Source: Anisus vortex
Lineage: Eukaryota; Mollusca; Gastropoda; Planorbidae
Assembly (NCBI GenBank): GCA_949126835.1
Contig: CASBPS010000192.1
Span: 74,501 to 138,500, forward strand
Direction: 5' to 3'
DNA length: 64,000 nt
Shown here: piece by piece, positions 11,201 through 24,251 of the stretch
Layout: every line of letters begins with the position of its first letter
Numbering within the stretch: position 1 is the stretch's first letter
Position numbers and translations under genes: made by a program
The notes under the pieces: model-generated
Database searches by the model: none
Told to the model about the DNA's origin: nothing
Seen by the model: the letters and a program-made list of their open reading frames with translations, nothing else

Positions 11201-13757
11201 TCTTTACTGGCCGTACAAAAGCAGATTTGTGGTTTTGGTTTTTCCACAATCCGTACAACGACTTGAATAGCAGATTTCTAGTTTTGGCTTCTTTTCTGGC
11301 CGTACAAGGACTTAAAACGCAGATTTGTTGTTTTGGCTTCTCCACAAACCGTACAACGACTTGACTAGCAGATTTGTGGTAATGGTGCTTCTGTTCTGGC
11401 CGTACAACGACTTGAATAGCAGATTTGTGGTTTTGGCTTCTCTTTTCGCCGTAATACAGCAGATTTGTGGTTTTGGCTTCCTCTACTGGCCGTACAAAAG
11501 CAGATTTGTGGTTTTGGCTTCTCCAGAAACCGTACAACGACTTGAAAAGCAGATTTCTTGTTTTGGCTTCTTTTCTGGCCGTAAAACAGCAGATTTGTTG
11601 TTTTGGCTTCTCTACTGGCCGTACAAAAGCAGATTTGTGGTTTTGGCGTTTCCACAGTCCGTACAACGACTTGAATAGCAGATTTCTTGTTTTGGCTCCT
11701 TTTCTGGCCGTACAACGACTTGAAAAGAGGATTTGTGGTTTTAGCTTCTCTTTTGGCCGTAACACAGCAGATTTATGGTTTTGGCTCTCTCCACAAACCG
11801 TACAACGACATGAATAGCAGATTTCTAGTTTTGGCTTCTTTTCTGGCCGTACAAAAACTTAAAAAGCAGATTTGTTGTTTTGGCTTCTCCACAAACCGTA
11901 CAACGACTTGACTAGCAGATTTGTGGTAATGGTGCTTCTGTTCTGGCAGTACAACGACTTGAATAGCAGATTTGTGGTTTTGGCTTCTCTTTTCGCCGTA
12001 ATACAGCAGATTTGTGGTTTTGGCTTCTCTACTGGCCGTACAAAAGCAGATTTGTGGTTTTGGCTTCTCCAGAAACCGTACAACGACTTGAAAAGCAGAT
12101 TTCTGGTTTTGGCTCCTTTTCTGGCCGTACAACAGCAGATTTGTGGTTTTGGCTTTTCCACCATCCGTACAACGTCTTGAAAAGCAGATTTCTGGTTTTG
12201 GCTCCTTTTCTGGCCGTACAAAAGCAGATTTGTGGTTTTGGCTTTTCCACAATCCGTACAACGACTTGAATAGCAGATTTCTAGTTTTGGCTTCTTTTCT
12301 GGCCGTACAAGGACTTAAAACGCAGATTTGTTGTTTTGGCTTCTCCACAAATTGTACAACGACTTGACTAGCAGATTTGTGGTAATGGTGCTTCTGTACT
12401 GGCCTTACAACGACTTGAATAGCAGATTTGTGGTTTTGGCTTCTCTTTTCGCCTTAATACAGCAGATTTGTGGTTTTGGCTTCTCTACTGGACGTACAAA
12501 GGCAGATTTGTGGTTTTGGCTTCTCCAGAAACCGTACAACAACTTGAAAAGCAGATTTCTGGTTTTGGCTCCTTTTCTGGCCGTACAAAAGCAGATTTGT
12601 GGTTTTAGCTTTTCCACAATCCGTACAACGACTTGAATAGCAGATTTCTTGTTTTGGCTTTTTTTCTGGCCGTAAAACAGCAGATTTATGGTTTTGGCTC
12701 TCTCCACAAACCGTACAACGACTTGACTAGCAGATTTGTGGTAATGCTGCTTCTGTTCTGGCCGTACAACGACTTGAATAGCAGATTTGTGGTTTTGGCT
12801 TCTATTTTCGCCGTAATACAGCAGATTTGTGGTTTTGGCTTCTCTACTGGCCGTACAAAAGCAGATTTGTGGTTTTGGCTTCTCCAGAAACCGTACAACG
12901 ACTTAAAAAGCAGATTTCTAGTTTTGGCTCCTTTTCTGGCCGTACAAAAGCAGATTTGTGGTTTTGGCTTTTCCACAATCCGTACAACGTCTTGAATAGC
13001 AGATTTCTTGTTTTGGCTTCTTTTCTGGCCGTAAAACAGCAGATTTGTGGTTTTGGTTTTTCCACAATCCGTACAACGACTTCAATAGCAGATTTCTAGT
13101 TTTGGCTTCTTTTCTGGCCGTACAAGGACTTAAAACGCAGATTTGTAGTTTTGGCTTCTCCACAAACCGTACAACGACTTGACTAGCAGATTTGTGGTAA
13201 TGGTGCTTCTGTTCTGGCCGTACAACGACTTGAATAGCAGATTTGTGGTTTTGGCTTCTCTTTTCTCCGTAATACAGCAGATTTGTGGTTTTGGCTTCTC
13301 TACTGGCCGTACAAAAGCAGATTTGTGGTTTTAGCTTTTCCACAATCCGTACAACGACTTGAATAGCAGATTTGTGGTAATGCTGCTTCTGTTCTGGCCG
13401 TACAACGACTTGAATAGCAGATTTTTGGTTTTGGCTTCTCTTTTCGCCGTAATACAGCAGATTTGTGGTTTTGGCTTCTCTAATGGCCGTACAAAAGCAG
13501 ATTTGTGGTTTTGGCTTCTCCAGAAACCGTACAACGACTTGAAAAGCAGATTTCTGGTTTTGTCTCCTTTTCTAGCCGTACAAAAGCAGATTTGTGGTTT
13601 TGGCTTTTCCACAATCCGTACAACGTTCTGAATAGCAGATTTCTTGTTTTGGCTTCTTTTCTGGCCGTAAAACAGCAGATTTGTGGTTTTGGCTTCTCCA
13701 GAAACCGTACAACGACTTGAAAAGCAGATTTCTGGTTTTGGCTCCTTTTCTGGCCGT
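10540..13757 (+). repeat. Segmental duplication D2, copy 1 (offset 6643)
   Basis: Matches about 17183-20400 without indel. Differences include CCACCATCC near 12171, ACGCAGATT near 10773 against ACGCACATT, TTTTTGG near 13425, and GTCTCC near 13562. Both copies carry the rare TTTTCTCCGTAATACA 40-mer (13261/19904). Edges are approximate. Confidence 0.82.
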
Positions 13758-14189
13758 ACAACAGCAGATTTGTGGTTTTGGCTTTTCCACAATCCGTACA
13801 ACGACTTGAATAGCAGATTTCTAGTTTTGGCTTCTTTTCTGGCCGTACAAGGACTTAAAACGCAGATTTTTGTTTTGGCTTCTCCACAAATTGTACAACG
13901 ACTTGACTAGCAGATTTGTGGTAATGGTGCTTCTGTACTGGCCTTACAACGACTTGAATAGCAAATTTGTGGTTTTGGCTTCTCTTTTCGCCTTAATACA
14001 GCAGATTTGTGGTTTTGGCTTCTCTACTGGACGTACAAAGGCAGATTTGTGGTTTTGGCTTCTCCAGAAACCGTACAACAACTTGAAAAGCAGATTTCTG
14101 GTTTTGGCTCCTTTTCTGGCCGTACAAAAGCAGATTTGTGGTTTTAGCTTTTCCACAATCCGTACAACAACTTGAATAGCAGATTTCTT

Positions 14190-17100
14190 GTTTTGGCTTT
14201 TTTTCTGGCCGTAAAACAGCAGATTTATGGTTTTGGCTCTCTCCACAAACCGTACAACGACTTGAATAGCAGATTTCTAGTTTTGGCTTCTTTACTGGCC
14301 GTACAAGGACTTAAAAAGCAGATTTGCTGTTTTGGATTCTCCACAAACCGTACAACGACTTGACTAGCAGATTTGTGGTAATGCTGCTTCTGTTCTGGCC
14401 GTACAACGACTTGAATAGCAGATTTGTGGTTTTGGCTTCTATTTTAGCCGTAATACAGCAGATTTGTGGTTTTGGCTTCCTCTACTGGCCGTACAAAAGC
14501 AGATTTGTGGTTTTGGCTTCTCCAGAAACCGTACAACGACTTGAAAAGCAGATTTCTTGTTTTGGCTTCTTTTCTGGCCGTAAAACAGCAGATTTGTTGT
14601 TTTGGCTTCTCTACTGGCCGTACAAAAGCAGATTTGTGGTTTTGGCGTTTCCACAGTCCGTACAACGACTTGAATAGCAGATTTCTTGTTTTGGCTCCTT
14701 TTCTGGCCGTACAACGACTTGAAAAGAGGATTTGTGGTTTTAGCTTCTCTTTTGGCCGTAACACAGCAGATTTATGGTTTTGGCTCTCTCCACAAACCGT
14801 ACAACGACATGAATAGCAGATTTCTAGTTTTGGCTTCTTTTCTGGCCGTACAAAAACTTAAAAAGCAGATTTGTTGTTTTGGCTTCTCCACAAACCGTAC
14901 AACGACTTGACTAGCAGATTTGTGGTAATGGTGCTTCTGTTCTGGCAGTACAACGACTTGAATAGCAGATTTGTGGTTTTGGCTTCTCTTTTCGCCGTAA
15001 TACAGCAGATTTGTGGTTTTGGCTTCTCTACTGCCGTACAAAAGCAGATTTGTGGTTTTGGCTTCTCCAGAAACCGTACAACGACTTGAAAAGCAGATTT
15101 CTGGTTTTGGCTCCTTTTCTGGCCGTACAACAGCAGATTTGTGGTTTTGGCTTTTCCACAATCCGTACAACGTCTTGAATAGCAGATTTCTGGTTTTGGC
15201 TCCTTTTCTGGCCGTACAAAAGCAGATTTGTGGTTTTGGCTTTTCCACAATCCGTACAACGACTTGAATAGCAGATTTCTAGTTTTGGCTTCTTTTCTGG
15301 CCGTACAAGGACTTAAAACGCAGATTTGTTGTTTTGGCTTCTCCACAAATTGTACAACGACTTGACTAGCAGATTTGTGGTAATGGTGCTTCTGTACTGG
15401 CCTTACAACGACTTGAATAGCAGATTTGTGGTTTTGGCTTCTCTTTTCGCCTTAATACAGCAGATTTGTGGTTTTGGCTTCTCTACTGGACGTACAAAGG
15501 CAGATTTGTGGTTTTGGCTTCTCCAGAAACCGTACAACAACTTGAAAAGCAGATTTCTGGTTTTGGCTCCTTTTCTGGCCGTACAAAAGCAGATTTGTGG
15601 TTTTAGCTTTTCCACAATCCGTACAACGACTTGAATAGCAGATTTCTTGTTTTGGCTTTTTTTCTGGCCGTAAAACAGCAGATTTATGGTTTTGGCTCTC
15701 TCCACAAACCGTACAACGACTTGAATAGCAGATTTCTAGTTTTGGCTTCTTTTCTGGCCGTACAAGGACTTAAAACGCACATTTGTTGTTTTGGCTTCTC
15801 CACAAATTGTACAACGACTTGACTAGCAGATTTGTGGTAATGGTGCTTCTGTTCTGGCCTTACAACGACTTGAATAGCAGATTTGTGGTTTTGGCTTCTC
15901 TTTTCGCCTTAATACAGCAGATTTGTGGTTTTGGCTTCTCTACTGGACGTACAAAGGCAGATTTGTGGTTTTGGCTTCTCCAGAAACCGTACAACAACTT
16001 GAAAAGCAGATTTCTGGTTTTGGCTCCTTTTCTGGCCGTACAAAAGCAGATTTGTGGTTTTAGCTTTTCCACAATCCGTACAACGACTTGAATAGCAGAT
16101 TTCTTGTTTTGGCTTTTTTTCTGGCCGTAAAACAGCAGATTTATGGTTTTGGCTCTCTCCACAAACCGTACAACGACTTGAATAGCAGATTTCTAGTTTT
16201 GGCTTCTTTACTGGCCGTACAAAAGCAGATTTGTGGTTTTGGTTTTTCCACAATCCGTACAACGACTTGAATAGCAGATTTCTAGTTTTGGCTTCTTTTC
16301 TGGCCGTACAAGGACTTAAAACGCAGATTTGTTGTTTTGGCTTCTCCACAAACCGTACAACGACTTGACTAGCAAATTTGTGGTAATGGTGCTTCTGTTC
16401 TGGCCGTACAACGACTTGAATAGCAGATTTGTGGTTTTGGCTTCTCTTTTCGCCGTAATACAGCAGATTTGTGGTTTTGGCTTCCTCTACTGGCCGTACA
16501 AAAGCAGATTTGTGGTTTTGGCTTCTCCAGAAACCGTACAACGACTTGAAAAGCAGATTTCTTGTTTTGGCTTCTTTTCTGGCCGTAAAACAGCAGATTT
16601 GTTGTTTTGGCTTCTCTACTGGCCGTACAAAAGCAGATTTGTGGTTTTGGCGTTTCCACAGTCCGTACAACGACTTGAATAGCAGATTTCTTGTTTTGGC
16701 TCCTTTTCTGGCCGTACAACGACTTGAAAAGAGGATTTGTGGTTTTAGCTTCTCTTTTGGCCGTAACACAGCAGATTTATGGTTTTGGCTCTCTCCACAA
16801 ACCGTACAACGACATGAATAGCAGATTTCTAGTTTTGGCTTCTTTTCTGGCCGTACAAAAACTTAAAAAGCAGATTTGTTGTTTTGGCTTCTCCACAAAC
16901 CGTACAACGACTTGACTAGCAGATTTGTGGTAATGGTGCTTCTGTTCTGGCAGTACAACGACTTGAATAGCAGATTTGTGGTTTTGGCTTCTCTTTTCGC
17001 CGTAATACAGCAGATTTGTGGTTTTGGCTTCTCTACTGGCCGTACAAAAGCAGATTTGTGGTTTTGGCTTCTCCAGAAACCGTACAACGACTTGAAAAGC

Positions 17101-17234
17101 AGATTTCTGGTTTTGGCTCCTTTTCTGGCCGTACAACAGCAGATTTGTGGTTTTGGCTTTTCCACAATCCGTACAACGTCTTGAATAGCAGATTTCTGGT
17201 TTTGGCTCCTTTTCTGGCCGTACAAAAGCAGATT
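14190..17234 (+). repeat. Long-range duplication D3, copy 1 (offset 45618)
   Basis: About 3.05 kb copied without indel at 59808-62852. Shared private states: GATTTGCTGTTTTGGATTC near 14320/59938, TTTTAGCCGTAATACA near 14452/60070, the 39-bp CTACTGCCGTAC monomer near 15029/60647, and ACGCACATT. Confidence 0.9.
15550..17234 (+). repeat. 1639-bp tandem HOR unit
   Basis: Recurs at about 17189-18873. Both copies share ACGCACATTTG (15776/17415). They end at GTGGTTTTAGC / GTGGTTTTGGC (17235/18874). Substitutions include GCAAATTT near 16373 and GGTTTCTTTT near 17929. It is also related to 10546 onward at offset 5004. Confidence 0.82.
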
Positions 17235-20200
17235 TGTGGTTTTAGCTTTTCCACAATCCGTACAACGACTTGAATAGCAGATTTCTTGTTTTGGCTTTTT
17301 TTCTGGCCGTAAAACAGCAGATTTATGGTTTTGGCTCTCTCCACAAACCGTACAACGACTTGAATAGCAGATTTCTAGTTTTGGCTTCTTTTCTGGCCGT
17401 ACAAGGACTTAAAACGCACATTTGTTGTTTTGGCTTCTCCACAAATTGTACAACGACTTGACTAGCAGATTTGTGGTAATGGTGCTTCTGTTCTGGCCTT
17501 ACAACGACTTGAATAGCAGATTTGTGGTTTTGGCTTCTCTTTTCGCCTTAATACAGCAGATTTGTGGTTTTGGCTTCTCTACTGGACGTACAAAGGCAGA
17601 TTTGTGGTTTTGGCTTCTCCAGAAACCGTACAACAACTTGAAAAGCAGATTTCTGGTTTTGGCTCCTTTTCTGGCCGTACAAAAGCAGATTTGTGGTTTT
17701 AGCTTTTCCACAATCCGTACAACGACTTGAATAGCAGATTTCTTGTTTTGGCTTTTTTTCTGGCCGTAAAACAGCAGATTTATGGTTTTGGCTCTCTCCA
17801 CAAACCGTACAACGACTTGAATAGCAGATTTCTAGTTTTGGCTTCTTTACTGGCCGTACAAAAGCAGATTTGTGGTTTTGGTTTTTCCACAATCCGTACA
17901 ACGACTTGAATAGCAGATTTCTAGTTTTGGTTTCTTTTCTGGCCGTACAAGGACTTAAAACGCAGATTTGTTGTTTTGGCTTCTCCACAAACCGTACAAC
18001 GACTTGACTAGCAGATTTGTGGTAATGGTGCTTCTGTTCTGGCCGTACAACGACTTGAATAGCAGATTTGTGGTTTTGGCTTCTCTTTTCGCCGTAATAC
18101 AGCAGATTTGTGGTTTTGGCTTCCTCTACTGGCCGTACAAAAGCAGATTTGTGGTTTTGGCTTCTCCAGAAACCGTACAACGACTTGAAAAGCAGATTTC
18201 TTGTTTTGGCTTCTTTTCTGGCCGTAAAACAGCAGATTTGTTGTTTTGGCTTCTCTACTGGCCGTACAAAAGCAGATTTGTGGTTTTGGCGTTTCCACAG
18301 TCCGTACAACGACTTGAATAGCAGATTTCTTGTTTTGGCTCCTTTTCTGGCCGTACAACGACTTGAAAAGAGGATTTGTGGTTTTAGCTTCTCTTTTGGC
18401 CGTAACACAGCAGATTTATAGTTTTGGCTCTCTACACAAACCGTACAACGACATGAATAGCAGATTTCTAGTTTTGGCTTCTTTTCTGGCCGTACAAAAA
18501 CTTAAAAAGCAGATTTGTTGTTTTGGCTTCTCCACAAACCGTACAACGACTTGACTAGCAGATTTGTGGTAATGGTGCTTCTGTTCTGGCAGTACAACGA
18601 CTTGAATAGCAGATTTGTGGTTTTGGCTTCTCTTTTCGCCGTAATACAGCAGATTTGTGGTTTTGGCTTCTCTACTGGCCGTACAAAAGCAGATTTGTGG
18701 TTTTGGCTTCTCCAGAAACCGTACAACGACTTGAAAAGCAGATTTCTGGTTTTGGCTCCTTTTCTGGCCGTACAACAGCAGATTTGTGGTTTTGGCTTTT
18801 CCACAATCCGTACAACGTCTTGAATAGCAGATTTCTGGTTTTGGCTCCTTTTCTGGCCGTACAAAAGCAGATTTGTGGTTTTGGCTTTTCCACAATCCGT
18901 ACAACGACTTGAATAGCAGATTTCTAGTTTTGGCTTCTTTTCTGGCCGTACAAGGACTTAAAACGCAGATTTGTTGTTTTGGCTTCTCCACAAATTGTAC
19001 AACGACTTGACTAGCAGATTTGTGGTAATGGTGCTTCTGTACTGGCCTTACAACGACTTGAATAGCAGATTTGTGGTTTTGGCTTCTCTTTTCGCCTTAA
19101 TACAGCAGATTTGTGGTTTTGGCTTCTCTACTGGACGTACAAAGGCAGATTTGTGGTTTTGGCTTCTCCAGAAACCGTACAACAACTTGAAAAGCAGATT
19201 TCTGGTTTTGGCTCCTTTTCTGGCCGTACAAAAGCAGATTTGTGGTTTTAGCTTTTCCACAATCCGTACAACAACTTGAATAGCAGATTTCTTGTTTTGG
19301 CTTTTTTTCTGGCCGTAAAACAGCAGATTTATGGTTTTGGCTCTCTCCACAAACCGTACAACGACTTGACTAGCAGATTTGTGGTAATGCTGCTTCTGTT
19401 CTGGCCGTACAACGACTTGAATAGCAGATTTGTGGTTTTGGCTTCTATTTTCGCCGTAATACAGCAGATTTGTGGTTTTGGCTTCTCTACTGGCCGTACA
19501 AAAGCAGATTTGTGGTTTTGGCTTCTCCAGAAACCGTACAACGACTTAAAAAGCAGATTTCTAGTTTTGGCTCCTTTTCTGGCCGTACAAAAGCAGATTT
19601 GTGGTTTTGGCTTTTCCACAATCCGTACAACGTCTTGAATAGCAGATTTCTTGTTTTGGCTTCTTTTCTGGCCGTAAAACAGCAGATTTGTGGTTTTGGT
19701 TTTTCCACAATCCGTACAACGACTTCAATAGCAGATTTCTAGTTTTGGCTTCTTTTCTGGCCGTACAAGGACTTAAAACGCAGATTTGTAGTTTTGGCTT
19801 CTCCACAAACCGTACAACGACTTGACTAGCAGATTTGTGGTAATGGTGCTTCTGTTCTGGCCGTACAACGACTTGAATAGCAGATTTGTGGTTTTGGCTT
19901 CTCTTTTCTCCGTAATACAGCAGATTTGTGGTTTTGGCTTCTCTACTGGCCGTACAAAAGCAGATTTGTGGTTTTAGCTTTTCCACAATCCGTACAACGA
20001 CTTGAATAGCAGATTTGTGGTAATGCTGCTTCTGTTCTGGCCGTACAACGACTTGAATAGCAGATTTGTGGTTTTGGCTTCTCTTTTCGCCGTAATACAG
20101 CAGATTTGTGGTTTTGGCTTCTCTAATGGCCGTACAAAAGCAGATTTGTGGTTTTGGCTTCTCCAGAAACCGTACAACGACTTGAAAAGCAGATTTCTGG

Positions 20201-20400
20201 TTTTGGCTCCTTTTCTAGCCGTACAGAAGCAGATTTGTGGTTTTGGCTTTTCCACAATCCGTACAACGTTCTGAATAGCAGATTTCTTGTTTTGGCTTCT
20301 TTTCTGGCCGTAAAACAGCAGATTTGTGGTTTTGGCTTCTCCAGAAACCGTACAACGACTTGAAAAGCAGATTTCTGGTTTTGGCTCCTTTTCTGGCCGT
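17183..20400 (+). repeat. Segmental duplication D2, copy 2
   Basis: Copy of 10540-13757. Private changes are TTTATAGTTTTGG near 18417 and CTCTACAC near 18431. It overlaps a third relative (15550-17234 at offset 1639), so this HOR family was amplified more than once. Confidence 0.82.
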
Positions 20401-21821
20401 ACAAAAGCAGATTTGTGGTTTTGGCTTTTCCACAATCCGTACAACGACTTGAATAGCAGATTTCTAGTTTTGGCTTCTTTTCTGGCCGTACATGGACTTA
20501 AAACGCAGATTTGATGTTTTGGCTTCTCCACAAACCGTACAACGACTTGACTAGCAGATTTGTGGTAATGGTGCTTCTGTTCTGGCCGTACAACGACTTG
20601 AATAGCAGATTTGTGGTTTTGGCTTCTCTTTTCGCCGTAATACAGCAGATTTTTGGTTTTGGCTTCTCTACTGGCCGTACAAAAGCAGATTTGTGGTTTT
20701 GGCTTCTCCAGAAACCGAATAACGACTTGAAAAGCAGATTTCTGGTTTTGGCTCCTTTTCTGGCCGTACAAAAGCAGATTTGTGGTTTTGGCTTTTCCAC
20801 AATCCGTACAACGTCTTGAATAGCAGATTTCTTGTATTGGCTTCTTTTCTGGCCGTAAAACAGCAGATTTGTGGTTTTGGCTTCTCCAGAAACTGTACAA
20901 CGACTTGAAAAGCAGATTTCTGGTTTTGGCTCCTTTTCTGGCCGTACGAAAGCAGATTTGTGGTTTTGGTTTTTCCACAATCCGTACAACGACTTGAATA
21001 GCAGATTTCTAGTTTTGGCTTCTTTTCTGGCCGTACAAGGACTTAAAACGCAGATTTGTTGTTTTGGCTTCTCCACAAACCGTACAACGACTTGACTAGC
21101 AGATTTGTGGTAATGGTGCTTCTGTTCTGGCCGTACAACGACTTGAATAGCAGATTTGTGGTTTTGGCTTCTCTTTTCGCCGTAATACAGCAGATTTGTG
21201 GTTTTGGCTTCTCTACTGGCCGTACAAAAGCAGATTTGTGGTTTTGGCTTCTCCAGAAACCGTACAACGACTTGAAAAGCAGATTTCTTGTTTTGGCTTA
21301 TTTTCTGGCCGTAAAACAGCAGATTTGTTGTTTTGGCTTCTCTACTGGCCGTACAAAAGCAGATTTGTGGTTTTGGCGTTTCCACAGTCCGTACAACGAC
21401 TTGAATAGCAGATTTCTTGTTTTGGCTCCTTTTCTGGCCGTACAACGACTTAAAAAGAGGATTTGTGGTTTTGGCTTTTCCACAATCCGTACAACGACTT
21501 GAATAGCAGATTTCTAGTTTTGGCTTCTTTTCTGGCCGTACAAGGACTTAAAACGCAGATTTGTTGTTTTGGCTTCTCCACAAATTGTACAACGACTTGA
21601 CTAGCAGATTTGTGGTAATGGTGCTTCTGTTCTGGCCTTACAACGACTTGAATAGCAGATTTGTGGTTTTGGCTTCTCTTTTCGCCTTAATACAGCAGAT
21701 TTGTGGTTTTGGCTTCTCTACTGGACGTACAAAGGCAGATTTGTGGTTTTGGCTTCTCCAGAAACCGTACAACAACTTGAAAAGCAGATTTCTGGTTTTG
21801 GCTCCTTTTCTGGCCGTACAA
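18632..21821 (+). repeat. A-to-B transition segment, copy 1 (offset 24457)
   Basis: About 3.2 kb matching 43089-46278 with no indel. It spans the end of A-type and the start of B-type sequence and carries the rare GGCTTATTTTCTGG (near 21297, 45754). The match ends at 21822, where CAAAAGC replaces CAACGAC. Confidence 0.88.
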
Positions 21822-21823
21822 AA

Positions 21824-21873
21824 GCAGATTTGTGGTTTTGGCTTTTATCACAATCCGTACAACGTTCTGAATA
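21824..21873 (+). repeat. 50-bp monomer with a one-base insertion (TTTTATCACAATCC)
   Basis: GGCTTTTATCACAATCC replaces GGCTTTTCCACAATCC, adding one base. It is the only such copy I saw. It shifts the flanking register from offset 2697 to 2696 within the 2696-bp duplication, so it post-dates that duplication. Confidence 0.8.
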
Positions 21874-22002
21874 GCAGATTTCTTGTTTTGGCTTCTTTTC
21901 TGGCCGTAAAACAGCAGATTTGTGGTTTTGGCTTCTCCAGAAACCGTACAACGACTTGAAAAGCAGATTTCTGGTTTTGGCTCCTTTTCTGGCCGTACAA
22001 AA

Positions 22003-22051
22003 GCAGATTTGTGGTTTTGGCTTTTCCAGAATATGTACAAAGACTTGAATA
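22003..22051 (+). repeat. CCAGAATATGTACAAAGAC monomer, diagnostic of B domains
   Basis: A 49-bp variant with CCAGAATATGTACAAAGAC in place of CCACAATCCGTACAACGAC. Ten copies were seen, with the motif near 22026, 24722, 27754, 32381, 35622, 46858, 48829, 53498, 56530 and 59226. Spacings are 2696, 3032, 4627, 3241, 11236, 1971, 4669, 3032 and 2696 bp, so this one variant traces the large HOR units. It is absent from the A domains. Confidence 0.9.
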
Positions 22052-23875
22052 GCAGATTTCTAGTTTTGGCTTCTTTTCTGGCCGTACATGGACTTAAAAC
22101 GCAGATTTGATGTTTTGGCTTCTCCACAAACCGTACAACGTCTTGACTAGCAGATTTGTGGTAATGGTGCTTCTGTTCTGGCCGTACAACGACTTGAATA
22201 GCAGATTTGTGGTTTTGGCTTCTCTTTTCGCCGTAATACAGCAGATTTGTGGTTTTGGCTTCTCTACTGGCCGTACAAAAGCAGATTTGTGGTTTTGGCT
22301 TCTCCAGAAACCGTACAACGACTTGAAAAGCAGATTTCTGGTTTTGGCTCCTTTTCTGACCGTACAAAAGCAGATTTGTGGTTTTGGCTTTTCCACAATC
22401 CGTACAACGTCTTGAATAGCAGATTTCTTGTATTGGCTTCTTTTCTGGCCGTAAAACAGCAGATTTGTGGTTTTGGCTTCTCCAGAAACTGTACAACGAC
22501 TTGAAAAGCAGATTTCTGGTTTTGGCTCCTTTTCTGGCCGTACAAAAGCAGATTTGTGGTTTTGGCTTTTCCACAATCCGTACAACGACTTGAATAGCAG
22601 ATTTCTAGTTTTGGCTTCTTTTCTGGCCGTACAAGGACTTAAAACGCAGATTTGTTGTTTTGGCTTCTCCACAAATTGTACAACGACTTGACTAGCAGAT
22701 TTGTGGTAATGGTGCTTCTGTTCTGGCCTTACAACGACTTGAATAGCAGATTTGTGGTTTTGGCTTCTCTTTTCGCCTTAATACAGCAGATTTGTGGTTT
22801 TGGCTTCTCTACTGGCCGTACAAAAGCAGATTTGTGGTTTTAGCTTTTCCACAATCCGTACAACGACTTGAATAGCAGATTTGTGGTAATGCTGCTTCTG
22901 TTCTGGCCGTACAACGACTTGAATAGCAGATTTGTGGTTTTGGCTTCTCTTTTCGCCGTAATACAGCAGATTTGTGGTTTTGGCTTCTCTAATGGCCGTA
23001 CAAAAGCAGATTTGTGGTTTTGGCTTCTCCAGAAACCGTACAACGACTTGAAAAGCAGATTTCTGGTTTTGGCTCCTTTTCTAGCCGTACAAAAGCAGAT
23101 TTGTGGTTTTGGCTTTTCCACAATCCGTACAACGTTCTGAATAGCAGATTTCTTGTTTTGGCTTCTTTTCTGGCCGTAAAACAGCAGATTTGTGGTTTTG
23201 GCTTCTCCAGAAACCGTACAAAGACTTGAAAAGCAGATTTCTGGTTTTGGCTCCTTTTCTGGTCGTACAAAAGCAGATTTGTGGTTTTGGCTTTTCCACA
23301 ATCCGTACAACGACTTGAATAGCAGATTTCTAGTTTTGGCTTCTTTTCTGGCCGTACATGGACTTAAAACGCAGATTTGATGTTTTGGCTTCTCCACAAA
23401 CCGTACAACGACTTGACTAGCAGATTTGTGGTAATGGTGCTTCTGTTCTGGCCGTACAACGACTTGAATAGCAGATTTGTGGTTTTGGCTTCTCTTTTCG
23501 CCTTAATACAGCAGATTTGTGGTTTTGGCTTCTCTACTGGACGTACAAAGGCAGATTTGTGGTTTTGGCTTCTCCAGAAACCGTACAACAACTTGAAAAG
23601 CAGATTTCTTGTTTTGGCTTCTTTTCTGGCCGTAAAACAGCAGATTTGTTGTTTTGGCTTCTCTACTGGCCGTACAAAAGCAGATTTGTGGTTTTGGCGT
23701 TTCCACAGTCCGTACAACGACTTGAATAGCAGATTTCTTGTTTTGGCTCCTTTTCTGGCCGTACAACGACTTGAAAAGAGGATTTGTGGTTTTGGCTTTT
23801 CCACAATCCGTACAACGACTTGAATAGCAGATTTCTAGTTTTGGCTTCTTTTCTGGCCGTACAAGGACTTAAAAC

Positions 23876-24251
23876 GCAGATTTGTTGTTTTGGCTTCTCC
23901 ACAAATTGTACAACGACTTGACTAGCAGATTTGTGGTAATGGTGCTTCTGTTCTGGCCTTACAACGACTTGAATAGCAGATTTGTGGTTTTGGCTTCTCT
24001 TTTCGCCTTAATACAGCAGATTTGTGGTTTTGGCTTCTCTACTGGACGTACAAAGGCAGATTTGTGGTTTTGGCTTCTCCAGAAACCGTACAACAACTTG
24101 AAAAGCAGATTTCTGGTTTTGGCTCCTTTTCTGGCCGTACAACGACTTGAAAAGAGGATTTGTGGTTTTGGCTTTTCCACAATCCGTACAACGACTTGAA
24201 TAGCAGATTTCTAGTTTTGGCTTCTTTTCTGGCCGTACAAGGACTTAAAAC
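23876..24251 (+). repeat. 376-bp HOR: one full unit plus partial
   Basis: Eight monomers in the order 49 (GTTG, CCACAAATTG), 51 (GGCCTTAC), 40 (CGCCTTAATACA), 40 (CTACTGGACGTACAAAG), 49 (CCAGAAACC, ACAACAACTTG), 49 (CTCC with tail), 49 (GAGGATTTGTGGTTTTGG), 49 (CTAG): 49+51+40+40+49+49+49+49 = 376. A partial unit follows to about 24516. Confidence 0.92.

Larger units (their letters stand above)
1..21420 (+). repeat. HOR domain A1
   Basis: Defined by the 50-bp TTTATGG monomer (to about 19.3 kb), by GAGGATTTGTGGTTTTAGC 40-mers followed by CCGTAACACA, and by absence of the 376-bp HOR. It contains several generations of duplication: 1-3442 copied at 7630-10485, a 1767-bp tandem duplication, a 457-bp tandem pair, and a family of 1639, 5004 and 6643-bp offsets between 10.3 and 20.4 kb. 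The last 1.5 kb, after about 19.9 kb, is a transition segment also found before domain B2. Confidence 0.8.
21421..24117 (+). repeat. 2696-bp tandem HOR unit, copy 1
   Basis: Recurs from 24118, with similarity continuing to 24516/27212. The offset is 2697 before and 2696 after the one-base insertion at 21847. It contains the CCAGAATATG marker and ends in a 376-bp HOR run. The same 2696-bp spacing separates 56530 and 59226. Confidence 0.88.

Noticed and set aside
14190..14223. Poly-T tract (GGCTTTTTTTCTGG) as a terminator or polyadenylation-related signal
   Set aside because: It is a recurrent variant of the pyrimidine stretch in one 40-bp subtype, has no adjacent GC-rich hairpin and follows no gene.
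21824..21873. Foreign insertion at TTTTATCACAATCC
   Set aside because: Only one extra base relative to neighbouring monomers; a simple small indel.
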